Below are positions 10,969 to 23,284 of a stretch of DNA of 64,000 nucleotides, in pieces. This stretch comes from Rhizomys pruinosus (taxonomy: Eukaryota; Chordata; Mammalia; Rodentia; Spalacidae), in the NCBI GenBank assembly GCA_009823505.1, contig VZQC01012374.1:317430-381429 (forward strand), given 5' to 3'. Numbering within the stretch: position 1 is the stretch's first letter; each line of letters opens with the position of its first letter. Both the position numbers and the translations under genes were made by a program. Under the pieces are notes generated by a model. That model made no database searches. It was not told the origin of the DNA and worked only from the letters and a program-made list of their open reading frames with translations.

Positions 10969-12050
10969 TGAAATGTACAAAAAGCTCAATAAAAATTTAA
11001 AGATAAAATAAATCTTTAAAAAATGGATAATAAACTTTAAGCAAATCTTAATTACTGGTTATACTTTTTATAGTAAATTTATTGTTTTTAAAACTGAGAC
11101 ATCTAAAAAATAATGAAAGATTTCTGTTCTGTCTGAGAATTGGTCTTGAATGGTTTCTGCCTATGTTGCTCACAAACCATTATTTGAAATCTAGTAAATA
11201 CAAAGAGATATAAGTAGTTGTTTTTTTTTGTTTCTATTATAATTCATTGTGCTTTCATAATATAGTTCCTTTAAAAAAACTATCCCGATTATTTTTTATA
11301 TAGTGGAAGTGCTGATTTGTATTTGTTTATATAACTATGGGAAGAATCTGTTATTTGAACTTTGAGTTCTTTAGGAGCGTACCACATTGGACATTTCAAT
11401 ATTCCTTTGGCTATGAGTATAAGCTGGGACATTGACTGTTTTCTGGAAACTAAGGCCAGTGAGAAATGCCTGTATGCAACATGGTAGGTGCTTGGGAATC
11501 CTCCCTCCCTTCCTCCCTCCTTTCCTCCCTCCCTCCCTCCCTTCTTTTATTTACATGTTACAGGGAGAGGGAAACAATATTTTTCCAGTGAGGAGAAATT
11601 AAAAGTTGTGAGTATAGCACACCTGCATTACCAGAATATATACTTTGTGACCAGATGCCCTTGAAAGTGTTTTTGGAGATGTATTTCTAGGAAACACTAG
11701 TCTAATCAAATGATCTGTAAATAAGTGAATAAACACAAAGAAACCCTCTATATCAAGTGTTATTGAAATTCTGTACTATATAATTGTCTTGGGGTTTTTA
11801 CAGAATATACCAGTATATTCAAGTTGTTGAGAATAAGTGTCAAGCTAGGCCTCAGTCCTAAACAAGCTGGATTGGCAATTTTTCTGTTGCCTCCCCAAAA
11901 CAAGACCAGCAAGTGGGGACCAGATGTTCAAATACTTGATCCTTAGGGGACATTTCTCATTCAAACTACCACATAAGACATTTGTATCACTTATCCCCTA
12001 TAAGATTTAGGGATCATTGTGGATAGAAAGAATGTAAGAGCCGGAAAGTA
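10969..12050 (+). other. Unique intron with CCTT-rich tract
   Basis: AT-rich unique sequence. A pyrimidine repeat (CCCT/CCTT) lies at 11502-11546. Confidence 0.55.
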
Positions 12051-12472
12051 GGGAGAGAAGGGCAGTGAAATCCCATACTCTGGACATGATAGCCAGTGTA
12101 ACCTGGGACTCACAGCAGCTGGGATTACTTGCATTAGGCCTACACATGACAGGTCCTGTGAACAGTCAATCTCGGATAGGGGAGAGGCTCATAGAACCCT
12201 ACCCCTTACTGCTGAATTGTAGGCTACTGATGGATTCTGGGAGAAGAGGCCCCATCGTAAGTACTGGTGTACCCCCAGGCTCCAATGGATTGTTCCAATC
12301 CCAAAGACACAAAAACCCAGAAAGACATGAATATGGGAAAGAGATTAGTAGAGAAGAGGGGTGGGGGATAAGCAGGGGAGGGAGGGAGGTGTGGAGGGGA
12401 GGATTCAGAGCAACCAGAATATATTATAGAAATGTAAAAAACTGAGGAAAATTTTAGTTAATAAATAAAGGT
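12050..12472 (+). mobile_element. Probable rodent L1 3' end (Lx-like)
   Basis: The GGTCCTGTGAACAGTC area, the purine-rich GGGAGGGAGGGAGGTGTGGA stretch and a final ATATATTATAGAAATGTAAA with an A-rich end resemble the 3' untranslated end of old rodent L1 elements. This is recognition by eye; a repeat library search would settle the family. Confidence 0.45.
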
Positions 12473-12479
12473 AGGGTGG

Positions 12480-13629
12480 GGATCCACCAAGAAAGCTCAG
12501 CTTTCCTAAAGCTAGCAGAGCTGTCAGGTACACTGAAAGGTACAAAGTTTACAGTTTTGTGGATCTAAAGGAAAGCTGCTTTTTAAGATACCTGAATCAT
12601 TGTTGTTTTTTAATCCCTCATATTTATTTGAAATACATAAGTTTCATTTGGGAAATTAGCATTGAACTTTTAATGGAAAAGCTTTCCTGAGAACAGGAAT
12701 TTGAAATGAGGTAGGCATTGTTTCCAAATCTTATAGAATAACTTTGTTTTTCATCTGTTTCTGTACTTGAATTTCATTTTTCAGAACTTTAGCTTTTCAG
12801 AACTAAGCTTAGAAGCTGGTATTTTACCCTATTCTACTTGGTCCACTTTTAATTGCTGTTTTTTTTAAATGGACTTTATTTTCCCTCCAAACATTCACCT
12901 GTGTTCCCACAGTATCTAAGACAAATGCAAACTGCACCAACAGAACTGATAAGAGAAGAACCAGAAGCTTTCTGGTTTGTTTCTATGGTGATCTTGAGTA
13001 CATCTGAGCAGTAAAAACGTATTTTAAGTGTTTTCTTTGAGATATATGTATATTTTTTAATGTGGAAAGTTTGCCCTCAAGTGTTTGGTAGCTCTGAGTC
13101 TATTTCTGACACTTTTCAGGTTCTTGTCACTCTCCCACCATATCTCAGGGCCACCCGAAAGCCACTGACCCACTGGTGCCTGGAAGGGTTAGATAGGCGT
13201 AAACACTACATAGATCATAGAGAGAGAGCTGAGGGTGAGATACTTTGTGCACTGCATTGATAAGAACACAGGAAAAGCCATTTCTAGTGATAACTTTCCT
13301 GCAGTATAGGCTAATGGTCCCTGGTTTGTAGTAGCTGTAATCTAGCTTGTTGTAATTGTCATTTTGCTCTTTTAACCGGGTGACCTTATTACCCATGAGC
13401 ACATATATCATTTGGCCTTGAATAAAATAACAGACTGAAAAAAAAAGAAAAGGAATGGAAAATGAGTTAGGAAAAAAAGTCTCTAGATATGCTTGTATTT
13501 GTTTTACAAAATGCTTACTTTGAGATAATTGAACTTCTCAAGTGTGTTTACCTCTCTTTCTCTCTCTGTGTCTCTCTCTGTGTGCATGTGTATGCATGTA
13601 TATGTCTTAATGATCTTACTTAAGCAGCT
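12480..13629 (+). other. Unique intron sequence
   Basis: No gene recognised. A CTCTCTGTG-rich low-complexity patch is at 13552-13600. Confidence 0.5.
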
Positions 13630-13638
13630 TTAAACATT

Positions 13639-13854
13639 TGTTTTGATTTATTTTTATTTCGTGTGTGTGTTTTGGCTGTGTGTATATGAGTGTACCTGTG
13701 CTGTGCAAACCTCCAGAGGTCAGAAGAGAGCATTGAATCCTCTGGAACTGCAGTTACAGATGGTTGTTAGCCATCATGTGGGTGCTGGGAATTGAACCTG
13801 GGTCCTCTGGAAGAGCAGCCAGTGCTCTTAATTGCTGAGTCAACTCTCTAGCCC
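13639..13854 (-). mobile_element. B2/B3-type SINE, antisense
   Basis: Reverse tRNA-derived SINE lacking the young internal duplication. TTTAAACAT at 13630-13638 and 13861-13869 looks like its TSD. Confidence 0.82.
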
Positions 13855-14193
13855 TCTCAATTTAAACATCTTTAGTCACCACAATATGATGGCTTCTTTT
13901 CAAGCTTGGACAAAGCAAACAAGTAGTTCATCTTGCATATGACACTGAGCAATGCTAAATACAGTTTTAATCTTATCAAGACTCAGCTTGAATGATGTAG
14001 TTTCCAAGTGTTTGCAGACTAAAGCAACTTTTGTACATGGTCTGAGTAGTCTGCACTGGGTCCTCACCTCTTCCCTCCCTGCTCTTTACCTTCTTGCTGC
14101 TCAGCATATGTGCCACGCAGCCTGGATTCTCTCCCAGGATGCCTTGCACAGATTGTTCCTTTTTTCTGAATGTATTCAAAACTGTCCCTCTTC

Positions 14194-14240
14194 TGTATGT
14201 ATGTATGTATGTATGTATGTATGTATGTATGTATGTATAT
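14194..14240 (+). repeat. (TATG)n microsatellite
   Basis: About eleven GTAT units. Confidence 0.95.
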
Positions 14241-14355
14241 GTGAGATTGTGGTGTACTTATGTGTTTATTTTGTGTGTTATATATGTGTGTATACAAGTG
14301 TATGTTTGTGCATGTGGAGATCAGAGGTTGAAGTTAGGTGTCTCTCTCCACTTTA

Positions 14356-14540
14356 TTTATTTATTTTATTATTATTATTATTATTATTTTTTTTTTGGTC
14401 TTTTCAAGACAGGGTCTCCTTGTAGCCCCAGCTGTCCTGGAACTCACTCTGTAGACCAGGCTGGCCTTGAACTCACAAAGATCCGCCTGCCTCTGCCTCC
14501 CAAGTGCTAGGATTAAAGGCGTGTGCCACCACGCCCGGCT
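14356..14540 (-). mobile_element. B1 SINE, antisense, with (TTA)n tail
   Basis: TTA repeats (14367-14390), then GGTCTTTTCAAGACAGGGTC and the full reverse B1 to CCACCACGCCCGGC. CCACTTTATTT recurs on both sides as TSD. Confidence 0.93.
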
Positions 14541-14544
14541 TCCC

Positions 14545-14762
14545 ACTTTATTTTTTGAGACAGAGTCTCTCAGTGTACCTGTAGCTTATTGATTTGGCTG
14601 CACTGGCTACATGTGCCATTGTACCTAGTTTTTGAGACAAGGTCTCCTGTTGGCCTGGAACTTGCTATATAGACCAGGCTGGCCTCAGTCTCAAAGAGAC
14701 CTATGTGCCTCTGCCACCTGTGTGTCTCTCCATATTAAAGGTGAATAGCACATGGCCCAGCT
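14545..14762 (-). mobile_element. Two old B1-like fragments, antisense
   Basis: TTTGAGACAGAGTCTCTCAG at the start, and a second fragment from TTTTTGAGACAAGGTCTCC to ATTAAAGGTGAATAGCAC. Both are divergent. Confidence 0.6.
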
Positions 14763-14769
14763 ACATTTT

Positions 14770-15850
14770 TTTTTAATGTGACTGCTGGATATAAAACTCA
14801 GGCCTTCATGTTTGTAAGTGTGGTACTTTACAGTCTGTGTTACTACCCTAGCTTTTCCTTCTTTCTTTGGATTACTCTTCCAAATTATGCCACCATTGGA
14901 CCGTTACTGAGATCTTTGTATTTGCCATTTATAACTCTCCCCCTCTCAGATATCCAATGAGAACTTTGATATAAACTCCTTTTTAAATTCCACCTCTTTC
15001 TTCCTATAGTCTCTTTTGGCTCTAACTGCTGGTTGTTTATCTGTTTTTAAATTTGAAAATTTCTTGTTTTATTTGGCTTACTTAAGATACCTTTCTCCTT
15101 GGTGCCTAGTTTAATACATTGTCTGGGTAGTTTTGGATATCTTGGGGAAAGGGCACTGCTAACTAGCCAGAGCCTTGTGACTTAACCCACAAAGTTTCAC
15201 ATAGGAGAAGAGAACTAACGCAGTCTTACTAGAAATGCCATGGTTGAAGTTCATTCCTATTTGTAGTTCGTAATAGCAATATAATGGAGAATCTGTTCTT
15301 TAACTTGTAAGTAGGATGCAATTTGTAAGTAGGGTGGGTTTGTTTTAAATTGTAGAAGTATAAAAATCTGTTTGGGACCATGGTAGATTCTATACTTGTT
15401 TAGCTTCTTAAAATCCAAACCACAGCAGCAGAGGTAAAATCATTTAGGACTTTGACACTGGGGTGGATGCTCTGTCTTAACTGTGGTTCCAGACTTCCTC
15501 AGAGAATAGAGGGATGGTCCATCTTATCATCATAACTCAGTTTCTTTAGTCAGAGCTTCTGGAAGTCTCAGAAATCTGTTACTTCCATTGTATAGAATGG
15601 GCTAAATAAATAATTGTGAAAGAAGTCCATAATGTATAAAGTACCTCAAAAAGATACTATTTGAAAAATTCATACACAGTTGGGTTGAAGTAAGCCAGCC
15701 TCTTGGAAGACTTTGGTTGAGGTTATTAATGGCATTCATTGATCTATTGTGTGGAGTGTTATTAATGAAAGTTAGGGATTTCTCTTTGTCTACAAATGAA
15801 GTACAAGAGGCATTTACTTTCTCTTTTAGGGGTCTGTGGAAAGAGGTCAC
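14770..15850 (+). other. Unique intron sequence, 1.1 kb
   Basis: No gene or repeat recognised. Confidence 0.5.
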
Positions 15851-15937
15851 AGGCTGAGTGTGGTGGCACATGCTTTTAGTCTTAGCATTGGGAACCTGAG
15901 ACAGGAACAGAAGTCCAAGGCAGCTTGGCTGTACATG
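15851..15937 (+). mobile_element. Old B1-like fragment
   Basis: AGGCTGAGTGTGGTGGCACA head and a degraded body, interrupted at its end by the next B1. Confidence 0.6.
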
Positions 15938-15948
15938 AGACTGACTCA

Positions 15949-16093
15949 TAGCCGGGCGTGGTGGCGCACGCCTTTAATCCTAGCATTTGGGAGGCAGAGG
16001 CAGGCGGATCTTTGTGAGTTCAAGGCCAGCCTGGACTACAGAGTGAGTTCCAGGACAGCTGGGACTAAAGGGAGACCCTATCTCGAAAAGACC

Positions 16094-16121
<28 letters not shown>
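15949..16121 (+). mobile_element. B1 SINE, young, long poly-A
   Basis: GCCGGGCGTGGTGGCGCAC head, CTCGAAAAGACC then about 29 A. TSD AGACTGACTCA at 15938-15948 and 16122-16132. The poly-A is the left boundary of the 5-kb duplication. Confidence 0.95.
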
Positions 16122-16124
<3 letters not shown>

Positions 16125-16227
16125 CTGACTCAAATTTTAAAAGTGAGGTATTTATGAATTTCAGTGGTGAATTTTGTAACTGTTGATTATATTTGAGTTC
16201 ATGTATCAAAACCAATATAGTCATTTA

Positions 16228-16486
16228 TTTTTTTTTAATTTTTTAAATTTTTATTTATTTTTGTATGTGTATGAGTTGTACTATCTGCATGTAGGTTTGT
16301 GCACCCATGTCATGCAATGCCGTGGAGATCAGAAGAGGGTCTTGGATTCCCCTGGAACTGGAGTTCTCCTGGAATTGGAGTTACAGATGGTTCTTAGCTG
16401 CCATGTGGTTGGCTGGGATCGAACCCAGGTCCTCTGCAAGACGCGGTTCTGTGCGCTTAACACGCTAGGTTGTCTCTCCAGCCCCC
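16228..16486 (-). mobile_element. B2 SINE, antisense (left duplicate)
   Basis: Full-length reverse B2 with internal duplication. TSD AATATAGTCATTTA at 16214-16227 and 16487-16500. The same insertion with the same TSD appears at 21228-21484. Confidence 0.93.
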
Positions 16487-16500
16487 AATATAGTCATTTA

Positions 16501-17260
16501 AATAGGGTGGATTTTTGTCTTTTTTGGGGGGGGAGGAAATGATTTATTTGTCTTGTAATTCCAACTTATACTTTACAGCTAAATGTAAGCCAGGGCAGCT
16601 AACAATATCATATGCAGACTTGAGAGCAGAAAGAAATGAATGTACCCATGTTTCCTGCTTTGTATCTTCTTGCGGTCAACGTTGCTTTCTTCATTCTCAG
16701 ATTATGGCCTAGACCATGAAATGATGATGACAACATTCAGGAATTGTCTTCTCACATCAATTAACAAGCAAGAAAGCCCCCCACCTAGTCATGCACATAG
16801 GCCAAGCTGACCTAGATAATTCTTCAATGGTGGTTCTCATCTCAGGTGATTCTAACATGTGGCAAGTTGACATTTAAAAACTAACCATCACAGATGCTTA
16901 ACCTCTTTAAGGCTCAGTACTATTAGTTTAAAACATAGAATTTCTAACATGTAACTGATGCTGCTTCTTAAATGATTATACTGTTTCCTACCACTAGGCA
17001 ATATCCTTTGTCAATAATTCCAAATTTATGCATTCATATCTAATTTTGTTCTTTTTTAAGTATCACAGTGTTTATTGATAGATACAAGTATATAGATACA
17101 AGTATATAAAATCAGGGCATGAACATGATTGATAAATTAAGTAGACTTAATTCAATACTATAATAAGGGAACAGTTCAAATTTCACCATTTGTTTCACAC
17201 CCACAAAAACCACTTCAAGTACATTAAAGATCTCTCAAATCTATCAGTTTTGTGCAAGTA
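16501..17260 (+). other. Unique intron sequence (left duplicate)
   Basis: No gene recognised. Repeated at 21499-22261 with few differences. Confidence 0.5.
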
Positions 17261-17273
17261 AACCATGTTTCTT

Positions 17274-17431
17274 TCTTTCTTTTTTTTTGGTCTTTTCGAG
17301 ACAGGGTCTCCCTGTAGCCCCAGCTGTCCTGGAACTCACTCTGTAGACCAGGCTGGCCTTGAACTCACAAAGATCCGCCTGCCTCTGCCTCCCAAGTGCT
17401 AGGATTAAAGGCATGCGCCACCACGCCTGGC
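17274..17431 (-). mobile_element. B1 SINE, antisense (left duplicate)
   Basis: Reverse B1 with CTTTCTTTCT tail, TSD AACCATGTT(T)CTT at 17261-17273 and 17432-17443. Repeated at 22275-22433. Confidence 0.93.
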
Positions 17432-17444
17432 AACCATGTTCTTT

Positions 17445-18285
17445 TTAAAAAGGCTTGTGCACTTGCCAAGGCTCAAGGATATTGAAATTAGCACATAAAG
17501 CCCATTTACTAGAGGTAGAAATACAGGCAATATACTATTACGGCAACAACCATCAATTACAGTTAAGGATTTTCTGTAACAACCAAATGGATAATCTAAT
17601 ATTGCAACAACTCAAGTATTACCGAGCAAAGTGCATTTCTATAGTATTTAGTGTTGCAATTCAGTTTTCTGACTTTAAACAACCTATGCTAACTGGCAGC
17701 AAAGAAGGTCCTTGCAATAGACATGCCTCTGCTTGAGAACTTTTATGTAATTATTGCATGCTGCTAATATACTATCTAAACATTAAAGATACTCCTAAAA
17801 TATTTGATGGTAGATATGATTAAGACATTACAGTACAAAAAAAAAAACCTTATGCAGAAGGAAACCTTTACTGACGTGCTTCTGTTTTAAATATTGTGCC
17901 CCCAAATGAAGTCCAGTACACACGCATCCTGGTCTTGATCCCCCTGCATTGGCAGGGGGATGGTACTGCCAAGGTAATCCAACAATGGCAGTCCATATTC
18001 TGAGGAGGCTAAATTCCCATTAGCTGCTTAGTTCAAAGCTGGGTATCTCAGCAGTCCTCAGTCCACATTGAAGGCTAAAAAGTAAAAAAGCTGTATCTCT
18101 ACTTTTGAGGAGTGCCTAAAACAGTGGCATCCACAGAGCATATGCGCCTGCCTGCGAGAATTGAAGACAGGCCAAACAACGGTGCTCTCTTTTCTTTTAT
18201 CTTTTTACTAAGATCTCAAGTTTTGTGTCTGCATTACAGTTTCTTCTGGTCTTAATGATTATATTTTGGTTGTACTTTCCTTCGG
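17445..18285 (+). other. Intron sequence with dispersed-repeat piece (left duplicate)
   Basis: Mostly unrecognised. The stretch 17900-18060 (CCCCCAAATGAAGTCCAGTA onward) is also related to 32270-32405, so it belongs to a dispersed repeat. A perfect 10-bp inverted repeat ATCCCCCTGC...GCAGGGGGAT is at 17938-17961. Confidence 0.5.
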
Positions 18286-18289
18286 GGAA

Positions 18290-19020
18290 GTGAAGAGAAA
18301 ACCCACAGAGTGGGAGGAAAACCTTCACTGCTGATTCATCTGACAGAGCATTAACTTCCAGAATATATAAACTACTCAAAAAACAAAGGAGTAAGAAAAT
18401 AAATGACTCACTCAAAAGATGGAGTAAAGAGCTGAGCAGAGAATTCACAGCAAGGAATAAGAAGATGGCTGAGAAACATCTTAAAAAGTGTTCAACATCA
18501 CTAATAATAAGGAAATGCAAATTAAAACCACTTAAGATTCATCTCACCCCAATAAGTTTGGCTAGGATTAAGAAAACAAATGATACCAAATGCTGGAGAG
18601 GGATGTGGGGAAAGGGGAACACTCATCCACATGCTGATGGGAATGTAAACTTGTACAACCACTATGGAAAGCAGTGTGGAGAACCCTTAAAAGACTCAAA
18701 ATGAGCTTACCACATTACGCCAGCCCATAACACTTCTGGGTATTATATCCATCAGATTCTTCCATACAGCAGAGATACATATACAGCCATGTTTATTGCA
18801 GCTCTTCACAATAGTGAAGAGCTGGAAACCAACCCAGATGCCCCTCAACTGATGCGTGGATCATGAAAATTGGTACTATATGGCAGTGGTAAAGAAAGAT
18901 GACATCATGAATTTGCAGGTAAATGGATGGAACTAGAAAGATTTTAATCTTAAAGTGAAGTAACACACCCAGAAAAAACAAAAGACAAATGGTATCCCTC
19001 ATCTGTGGATGCTAGTATCA
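18290..19020 (+). mobile_element. L1 LINE 3' portion, sense (left duplicate)
   Basis: Wording such as AAAGTGTTCAACATCACTAA, GGAAATGCAAATTAAAACCA, AATGCTGGAGAGGGATGTGG and TGGGAATGTAAACTTGTACA is the C-terminal ORF2 region of mammalian L1. Reading frames are broken. Repeated at 23285-24010. Confidence 0.88.
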
Positions 19021-19980
19021 AGTACCTAGGTGTAAGACAAAATGAGCAACTTAATATTATATTCCTCACAATCTAAAGACGACTGTGCCCTTGTATTGAA
19101 ACCCTACACAGGTTCTAGAGCTGACCTAACACGTAATTTTCAGACCTTGGACTTTTTAGTATATGATGGAGGGTATGTGTTTGTATCTTTTAGAGTAATA
19201 TGGGATTAAAATGGAAAGATGTGAATCAAGAAATATGCTATGGAATAACATACAGTTTGTTCCAAAGGATACAATGTAATATAGGTGCAATATAACAGGC
19301 TGTGTGAATCTATCTTAGCCTTTCTGGGTGCTTAACAACCATAACTGAAGTCCATACCATTTGGCCGAGGGACCTGGGGGACAACTTTGTTCCTTGCCTC
19401 AGAGGTCAACCAAGTCTTAGGGGATTATTATGTGGGGCATCTCTTGAAAAGTACTGTAGAGGTGGGTCACCATTCTTCCTGTTCAGGGAGGTCTTGGAGA
19501 GCCACTAAGGGGACTTAAGCCAGTGTCCAGTCTATAAGAGTAAAGTCTACTCATCCTTCAGAAAAGGAAGCCATGGTCTAGGCAAGACCTGATTTTGCCC
19601 TCATGTGGATGGAAACTGGTGAATGAGGAGCTGAAAGAAGCAAGGGGCTCCCACCCACCTCGCCCTCCAAAAAAAACCCCAAAGAGACCCCTGAGGACCA
19701 GATCCTTAACTGACCTCAACAAAACAAAACTTGGTTAATCTGGGCTATGTGTATGTGGACCTTAAGCATCCAGAAGGATTTTGTCATTTTATATTTTATT
19801 TTTATGTACATTGAGTATGGAGGCACTGGAGATTCAGCATGGAGAACATAGAGGGCTTTTGGGTATTGGTTAACAAAAAATACAAGTTAAGATAATTTCA
19901 AATCATGTGAGTGCTATAAATAAGAATACAGCACAGTGAACCAAATGTCTATAGAATGGGGGAATTGGCTACTTTCCATG
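19021..19980 (+). other. Intron sequence after the L1 (left duplicate)
   Basis: No gene recognised. It may include L1 3' untranslated sequence, but I could not confirm it. Confidence 0.4.
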
Positions 19981-20070
19981 TGCTGTCTGTCTGTCTCTCT
20001 GTCTGTCTGCCTGTCTGTCCTTCTGCCCACATGCCCATCCATCCATTCATCTATCCATCATCTGTCCATG
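19981..20070 (+). repeat. (CTGT)n and (ATCC)n microsatellite
   Basis: CTGT units followed by CATC/CATT units. Repeated at 24964-25066 with a slightly different unit count. Confidence 0.9.
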
Positions 20071-20179
20071 TCTATCCATTATCTTAATCTATCATGTCTA
20101 GTCTCTAAGTTAGTTTAAATATTATCTCCTCAAAATCATAATTTTCTATATGAAAATATTCAAAATCCTTTCCTCTAGG

Positions 20180-20375
20180 ATTTCATTGAGACTGCCTTGG
20201 TTTGTAACTCAGGCTGGACACGAATCATTTTATGGCCCTAGCTGCCCTCAAACTCACTATTTCTTGCCTCCATATCTTTTTTTTTAATTTTATTTATTTT
20301 TTATGCATATGAATGTACTGCCTCCATTTTCTTAAGTGCTGGATTAAAGATGTGATTCACCATGCCTACACTTCT
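20180..20375 (-). mobile_element. Old B1-like fragment, antisense (left duplicate)
   Basis: GTAACTCAGGCTGGACACGA and CCTCAAACTCACTATTTC, interrupted by a short T-rich B2-tail-like piece (20278-20325), then AAGTGCTGGATTAAAGATG. Recurs near 25163-25355. Confidence 0.5.
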
Positions 20376-20624
20376 AGCTTTTTTGAAATGTATAATACGT
20401 AAACATATTTTGTTGCGCACTCTGTATTAATACATTAGAACTTCCTACTCCATTCTAACTGGAACTTAGTACTGGTCACTTGCCTTTTCCCCAGTTCTTT
20501 TTCCCTTCTATTCTTCTTAGCCTCCGGAAGCCACCATTCCACCCTCAACTTACGAGATCTTCTTTTGTTATATTCCACATCTTGGTGAGACTGTGCAGTA
20601 CTGGACTCTCTCTTTCTCTCCAAG

Positions 20625-21079
20625 TCCATTCATGTTTTTAAAATTGACAGGACTTCATTCATTTTTATGCCTGAGTAGTTTTCCCATTGTGTATTTAGTT
20701 AATTTGCTTAATCCATTTAATTAACTTAACATTGCACTTATGATTTGTTTTTTAAATTTCTTATGCTATTGTGAATAAGTTTTGCAAAGAATACGGCAGA
20801 ACAGACAACTCTTCAACATTCTGGTTTCATTTCCTTTGGCTATATGTCCAGCACAGGGATTACTGAATATTCTGGTAGTTCTGGTTTTGATTGTTTGAAA
20901 ATCCTCAAATGGTTTCCAATAGTCATTTTACTACTTTATATTTCTGCCTGCAGTATTTGGAGTTCCGCATTTCTCCACATCCTTGCAGGGACTTGTTGCC
21001 TTTTGGTGGTTTGCTCATAGTAATTCTTACTGTGTTAGACAATATTTCAGCTGTGGGTTTGGTTTGCATTTCCCCTATG
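20625..21079 (-). mobile_element. L1 LINE 3' portion, antisense (left duplicate, cut by N)
   Basis: TTCATTTTTATGCCTGAGTA, TTTCATTTCCTTTGGCTATA and GGTTTGCATTTCCC are the reverse of the L1 ORF2 3' region. It stops at the N while the right copy continues. Confidence 0.88.
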
Positions 21080-21080
21080 N

Positions 21081-21122
<42 letters not shown>

Positions 21123-21227
21123 CTGACTCAAAATTTTAAAAGTGAGGTTATTTATGAATTTCAGTGGTGAATTTTGTAACTGTTGATTATATTTGAGTTC
21201 ATGTATCAAAACCAATATAGTCATTTA

Positions 21228-21484
21228 TTTTTTTTTAATTTTTTAAAATTTTTATTTATTTTTGTATGTGTATGAGTGTACTATCTGCATGTAGGTTTTG
21301 TGCACCCATGTCATGCAATGCCGTGGAGATCAGAAGAGGGTCTTGGATTCCCCTGGAACTGGAGTTCTCCTGGAATTGGAGTTACAGATGGTTCTTAGCT
21401 GCCATGTGGTTGCTGGGGATCGAACCCAGGTCCTCTGCAAGAGCGGTCTGTGCGCTTAACCGCTAGGTTGTCTCTCCAGCCCCC
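21228..21484 (-). mobile_element. B2 SINE, antisense (right duplicate)
   Basis: Same element and TSD as 16228-16486 (TSD here 21214-21227 and 21485-21498). Confidence 0.93.
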
Positions 21485-22274
21485 AATATAGTCATTTAAA
21501 TAGGGTGGATTTTTGTCTTTTTTGGGGGGGGAGGAAATGATTTATTTGTCTTGTAATTCCAACTTATACTTTACAGCTAAATGTAAGCCAGGGCAGCTAA
21601 CAATATCATATGCAGACTTGAGAGCAGAAAGAAATGAATGTACCCATGTTTCCTGCTTTGTATCTTCTTGCGGTCAACGTTGCTTTCTTCATTCTCAGAT
21701 TATGGCCTAGACCATGAAATGATGATGACAACATTCAGGAATTGTCTTCTCACATCAATTAACAAGCAAGAAAGCCCCCCACCTAGTCATGCACATAGGC
21801 CAAGCTGACCTAGATAATTCTTCAATGGTGGTTCTCATCTCAGGTGATTCTAACATGTGGCAAGTTGACATTTAAAACTAACCATCACAGATGCTTAACC
21901 TCTTTAAGGCTCAGTACTATTAGTTTAAAACATAGAATTTCTAACATGTAACTGATGCTGCTTCTTAAATGATTATACTGTTTCCTACCACTAGGCAATA
22001 TCCTTTGTCAATAATTCCAAATTTATGCATTCATATCTAATTTTGTTCTTTTTTAAGTATCACAGTGTTTATTGATAGATACAAGTATATAGATACAAGT
22101 ATATAAAATCAGGGCATGAACATGATTTGATAAATTAAGTAGACTTAATTACAATACTATAATAAGGGAACAGTTCAAATTTTCACCATTTGTTTCACAC
22201 CCACAAAAACCACTTCAAGTACATTAAAGATCTCTCAAATCTCATCAGTTTTGTGCAAGTAAACCATGTTTCTT

Positions 22275-22433
22275 TCTTTCTTTTTTTTTTGGTCTTTTCG
22301 AGACAGGGTCTCCCTGTAGCCCCAGCTGTCCTGGAACTCACTCTGTAGACCAGGCTGGCCTTGAACTCACAAAGATCCGCCTGCCTCTGCCTCCCAAGTG
22401 CTAGGATTAAAGGCATGCGCCACCACGCCTGGC
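22275..22433 (-). mobile_element. B1 SINE, antisense (right duplicate)
   Basis: Same insertion as 17274-17431, ending CCACCACGCCTGGC before AACCATGTTTCTT. Confidence 0.93.
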
Positions 22434-23284
22434 AACCATGTTTCTTTTTAAAAAGGCTTGTGCACTTGCCAAGGCTCAAGGATATTGAAATGTAGCACAT
22501 AAAGCCCATTACTAGAGGTAGAAATACAGGCAATATACTATTACGGCAACAACCATCAATTACGGTTAAGGATTTTCTGTAACAACCAAATGGATAATCT
22601 AATATTGCAACAACTCAAGTATTACCGAGCAAAGTGCATTTCTATAGTATTTAGTGTTGCAATTCAGTTTTCTGACTTTAAACAACCTATGCTAACTGGC
22701 AGCAAAGAAGGTCCTTGCAATAGACTGCCTCTGCTTGAGAACTTTTAATGTAATTATTGCATGCTGCTACTATACTATCTAAACATTAAAGATACTCCTA
22801 AAATATTTGATGGTAGACTATGATTAAGACATTACAGTACAAAAAAAACCTTATGCAGAAGGAAACCTTTACTGACGTGCTTCTGCTTTAAATATTGTGC
22901 CCCCAAATGAAGTCCAGTAAGCACGCATCCTGTCTTGATCCTCCTGCATTGGCAGGGGGATGGTACTGCCAAGGTAATCCAACAATGGCAGTCCATATTC
23001 TGAGGAGGCTAAATTCCCATTAGCTGCTTAGTTCACAAGCTGGGTATCTCAGCAGTCCTCAGTCCACATTGGAAGGCTAAAAAGTAAAAAAGCTGTATCT
23101 CATATCTTTGAGGAGTGCCTAAAACAGTGGCATCCACAGAGCATATGCGCCTGCCTGCGAGAATTGAAGACAGGCCAAACAACGGTGCTCTCTTTTCTTT
23201 TTATCTTTTTACTAAGATCTCAAGTTTTGTGTCTGCATTACAGTTTCTCTGGTCTTACTGATTATTTTTGGTTGTACTTTCCTT

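Larger units (their letters stand above)
16095..21079 (+). repeat. Left copy of 5-kb direct duplication ending at the N
   Basis: From the A-run of a B1 tail (16095-16121) to the N at 21080 the sequence repeats almost base for base at 21081-26040: the same B2 with the same flanking TSD, the same antisense B1, the same L1 3' end, CTGT/ATCC microsatellite and antisense L1. Differences are mainly single-base indels, and near the right end this left copy carries many extra bases where the right copy reads like normal L1. It stops abruptly inside the antisense L1 just before the N. Confidence 0.9.

Noticed and set aside
13952..14546. Open frames of 138-157 codons around 14 kb
   Set aside because: They run through a TATG microsatellite and an antisense B1. 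The peptides are repeat translations.
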